This document shows positions 59,416 through 60,000 of a stretch of 60,000 nt of DNA, one piece after another. Below the pieces are notes generated by a model, which was given only the letters and a program-made list of their open reading frames with translations, searched no databases and had not been told where the DNA came from. The stretch covers positions 1,490,001 to 1,550,000 of the forward strand of contig NC_092578.1 of the NCBI RefSeq assembly GCF_037975245.1, read 5' to 3'. The position numbers and the translations under genes were made by a program. Source of the stretch: Apostichopus japonicus. Its lineage: Eukaryota > Echinodermata > Holothuroidea > Aspidochirotida > Stichopodidae. Each line of letters starts with the position of its first letter. The first letter of the stretch is position 1.

Positions 59416-59926
59416 CTCCCCTCACAGTGAGCTGCATCACTCCCTGATCTATTTCTGACCTCAGTCAGACACTGTATGCATGGTACTTTCAGGCTTCCGT
59501 AAAGCCACACACAAATCACATCAAGTGTATAGTAGCTGGAATAGCAAGAGCAGGCTTTATATCTGTATCTAGTGTTTTATAGGCGCTAAAAGGTTTGTTT
59601 TGGGATGACTTTCACACTGCGCTCCCAGGGAATAAATTACATTTCTAATTGCGAAATTCACTTAAGCTTATTGCCACAGGATATAGAACATAAAATTTAC
59701 TTACTTTAATGCATTCTAACTGCTTCCAGAAAAGACAAAGCATTGTAAACCTACAAGCTACACAATGAGAACCAAATGGATAGTTTATTCACTAAACCTC
59801 CTTCCCCCTTTTTTTTTTCTTCATACTTGCCTGTTTTTGCTTTTAATTCTTCAGTATATATTCATTACCATCATTGAAGAACAGAAATGTTTCAGTTGAA
59901 AAAGTGGAACATTCTGCCCCAATTAC

Positions 59927-60000
59927 TCCACTGATTGTACAGTTACAACAATAACATCCGAAATGTGTTCTGCGGCAAAATCCATCAAAATCCATCTCGT
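59927..60000 (-). CDS. Possible partial exon at the right edge
   Basis: Minus-strand sequence from the window edge reads RWILMDFAAEHISDVIVVTV and a few more residues before a possible donor (GTGGA|GTAATT). The donor would leave two bases, the phase accepted by the exons at 58664-58763 and 56267-56328. A second frame is also open. The exon is cut by the window edge and the donor is weak, so this is only a pointer. Confidence 0.2.

Noticed and set aside
59208-59458. Two Pro/Ser/Leu-rich plus-strand frames
   Set aside because: Produced by the 22-bp pyrimidine minisatellite.
59702-59754. Minus-strand segment ending AAA/GTAAGT with peptide CRFTMLCLFWKQLECIK
   Set aside because: Its only open phase joins to a stop in both downstream terminal-exon candidates.
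1-60000. CRISPR arrays, bacterial operons, viral or toxin genes
   Set aside because: None seen. The tandem arrays lack the repeat-spacer layout of CRISPR, and the window is eukaryotic.

Overview
This is an AT-rich, repeat-laden animal genomic window, with spliced genes, long introns and several families of non-autonomous transposable elements. The best-supported gene is an integrin beta subunit on the minus strand. Together with tRNA-derived SINEs and CRE/YY1-type promoter motifs it points to a metazoan. A marine invertebrate deuterostome such as an echinoderm is my best guess, but that is inference and the species cannot be read from the window.

Layout. Minus-strand exons at 30203-30329 (signal peptide), 15936-16009 and 15300-15413 (PSI domain) splice in frame into the N-terminus of an integrin beta chain. 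Intron phases and GT/AG sites are all consistent. The rest of that protein (beta-I, hybrid, EGF, transmembrane and tail exons) was not found in 1-15299 and is presumably beyond the left edge. The 14.2 kb intron between the first two coding exons carries a 1.1 kb 20-bp minisatellite about 75 bp from the splice acceptor. It also holds a 193-bp tandem repeat, a 47-bp tandem repeat, a ~112-bp array, a CCAAT-like degenerate array and a 21-bp array.

On the right (52.9-56.3 kb, minus strand) four short exon-like segments join with matching phases into the C-terminal part of a protein I do not recognise. It ends in Cys-Arg-Leu, a possible peroxisomal targeting signal. Three further terminal or partial exon candidates sit at 58664-58763, 58957-59021 and 59927-60000, and one more minus-strand terminal exon candidate lies at 34977-35095. 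These come from reading splice sites by eye and are less certain than the integrin.

Mobile and repeated DNA dominates the remainder. There are two copies of a tRNA-derived SINE (3655-3932 and 43713-44015) and three copies of a ~270-bp repeat (9904, 44790 and 53406). A TTAA-flanked inverted-repeat element ends 5 bp from a predicted splice donor (54381-54779). A hAT-like miniature element has near-matching 8-bp flanks (46781-47085), and a long inverted repeat lies at 36334-36477. About ten copies of a short dispersed repeat have a core that contains a consensus 5' splice site. Most of the many 60-110 residue open reading frames in the window look like chance frames in AT-rich or repetitive DNA and are not called as genes.
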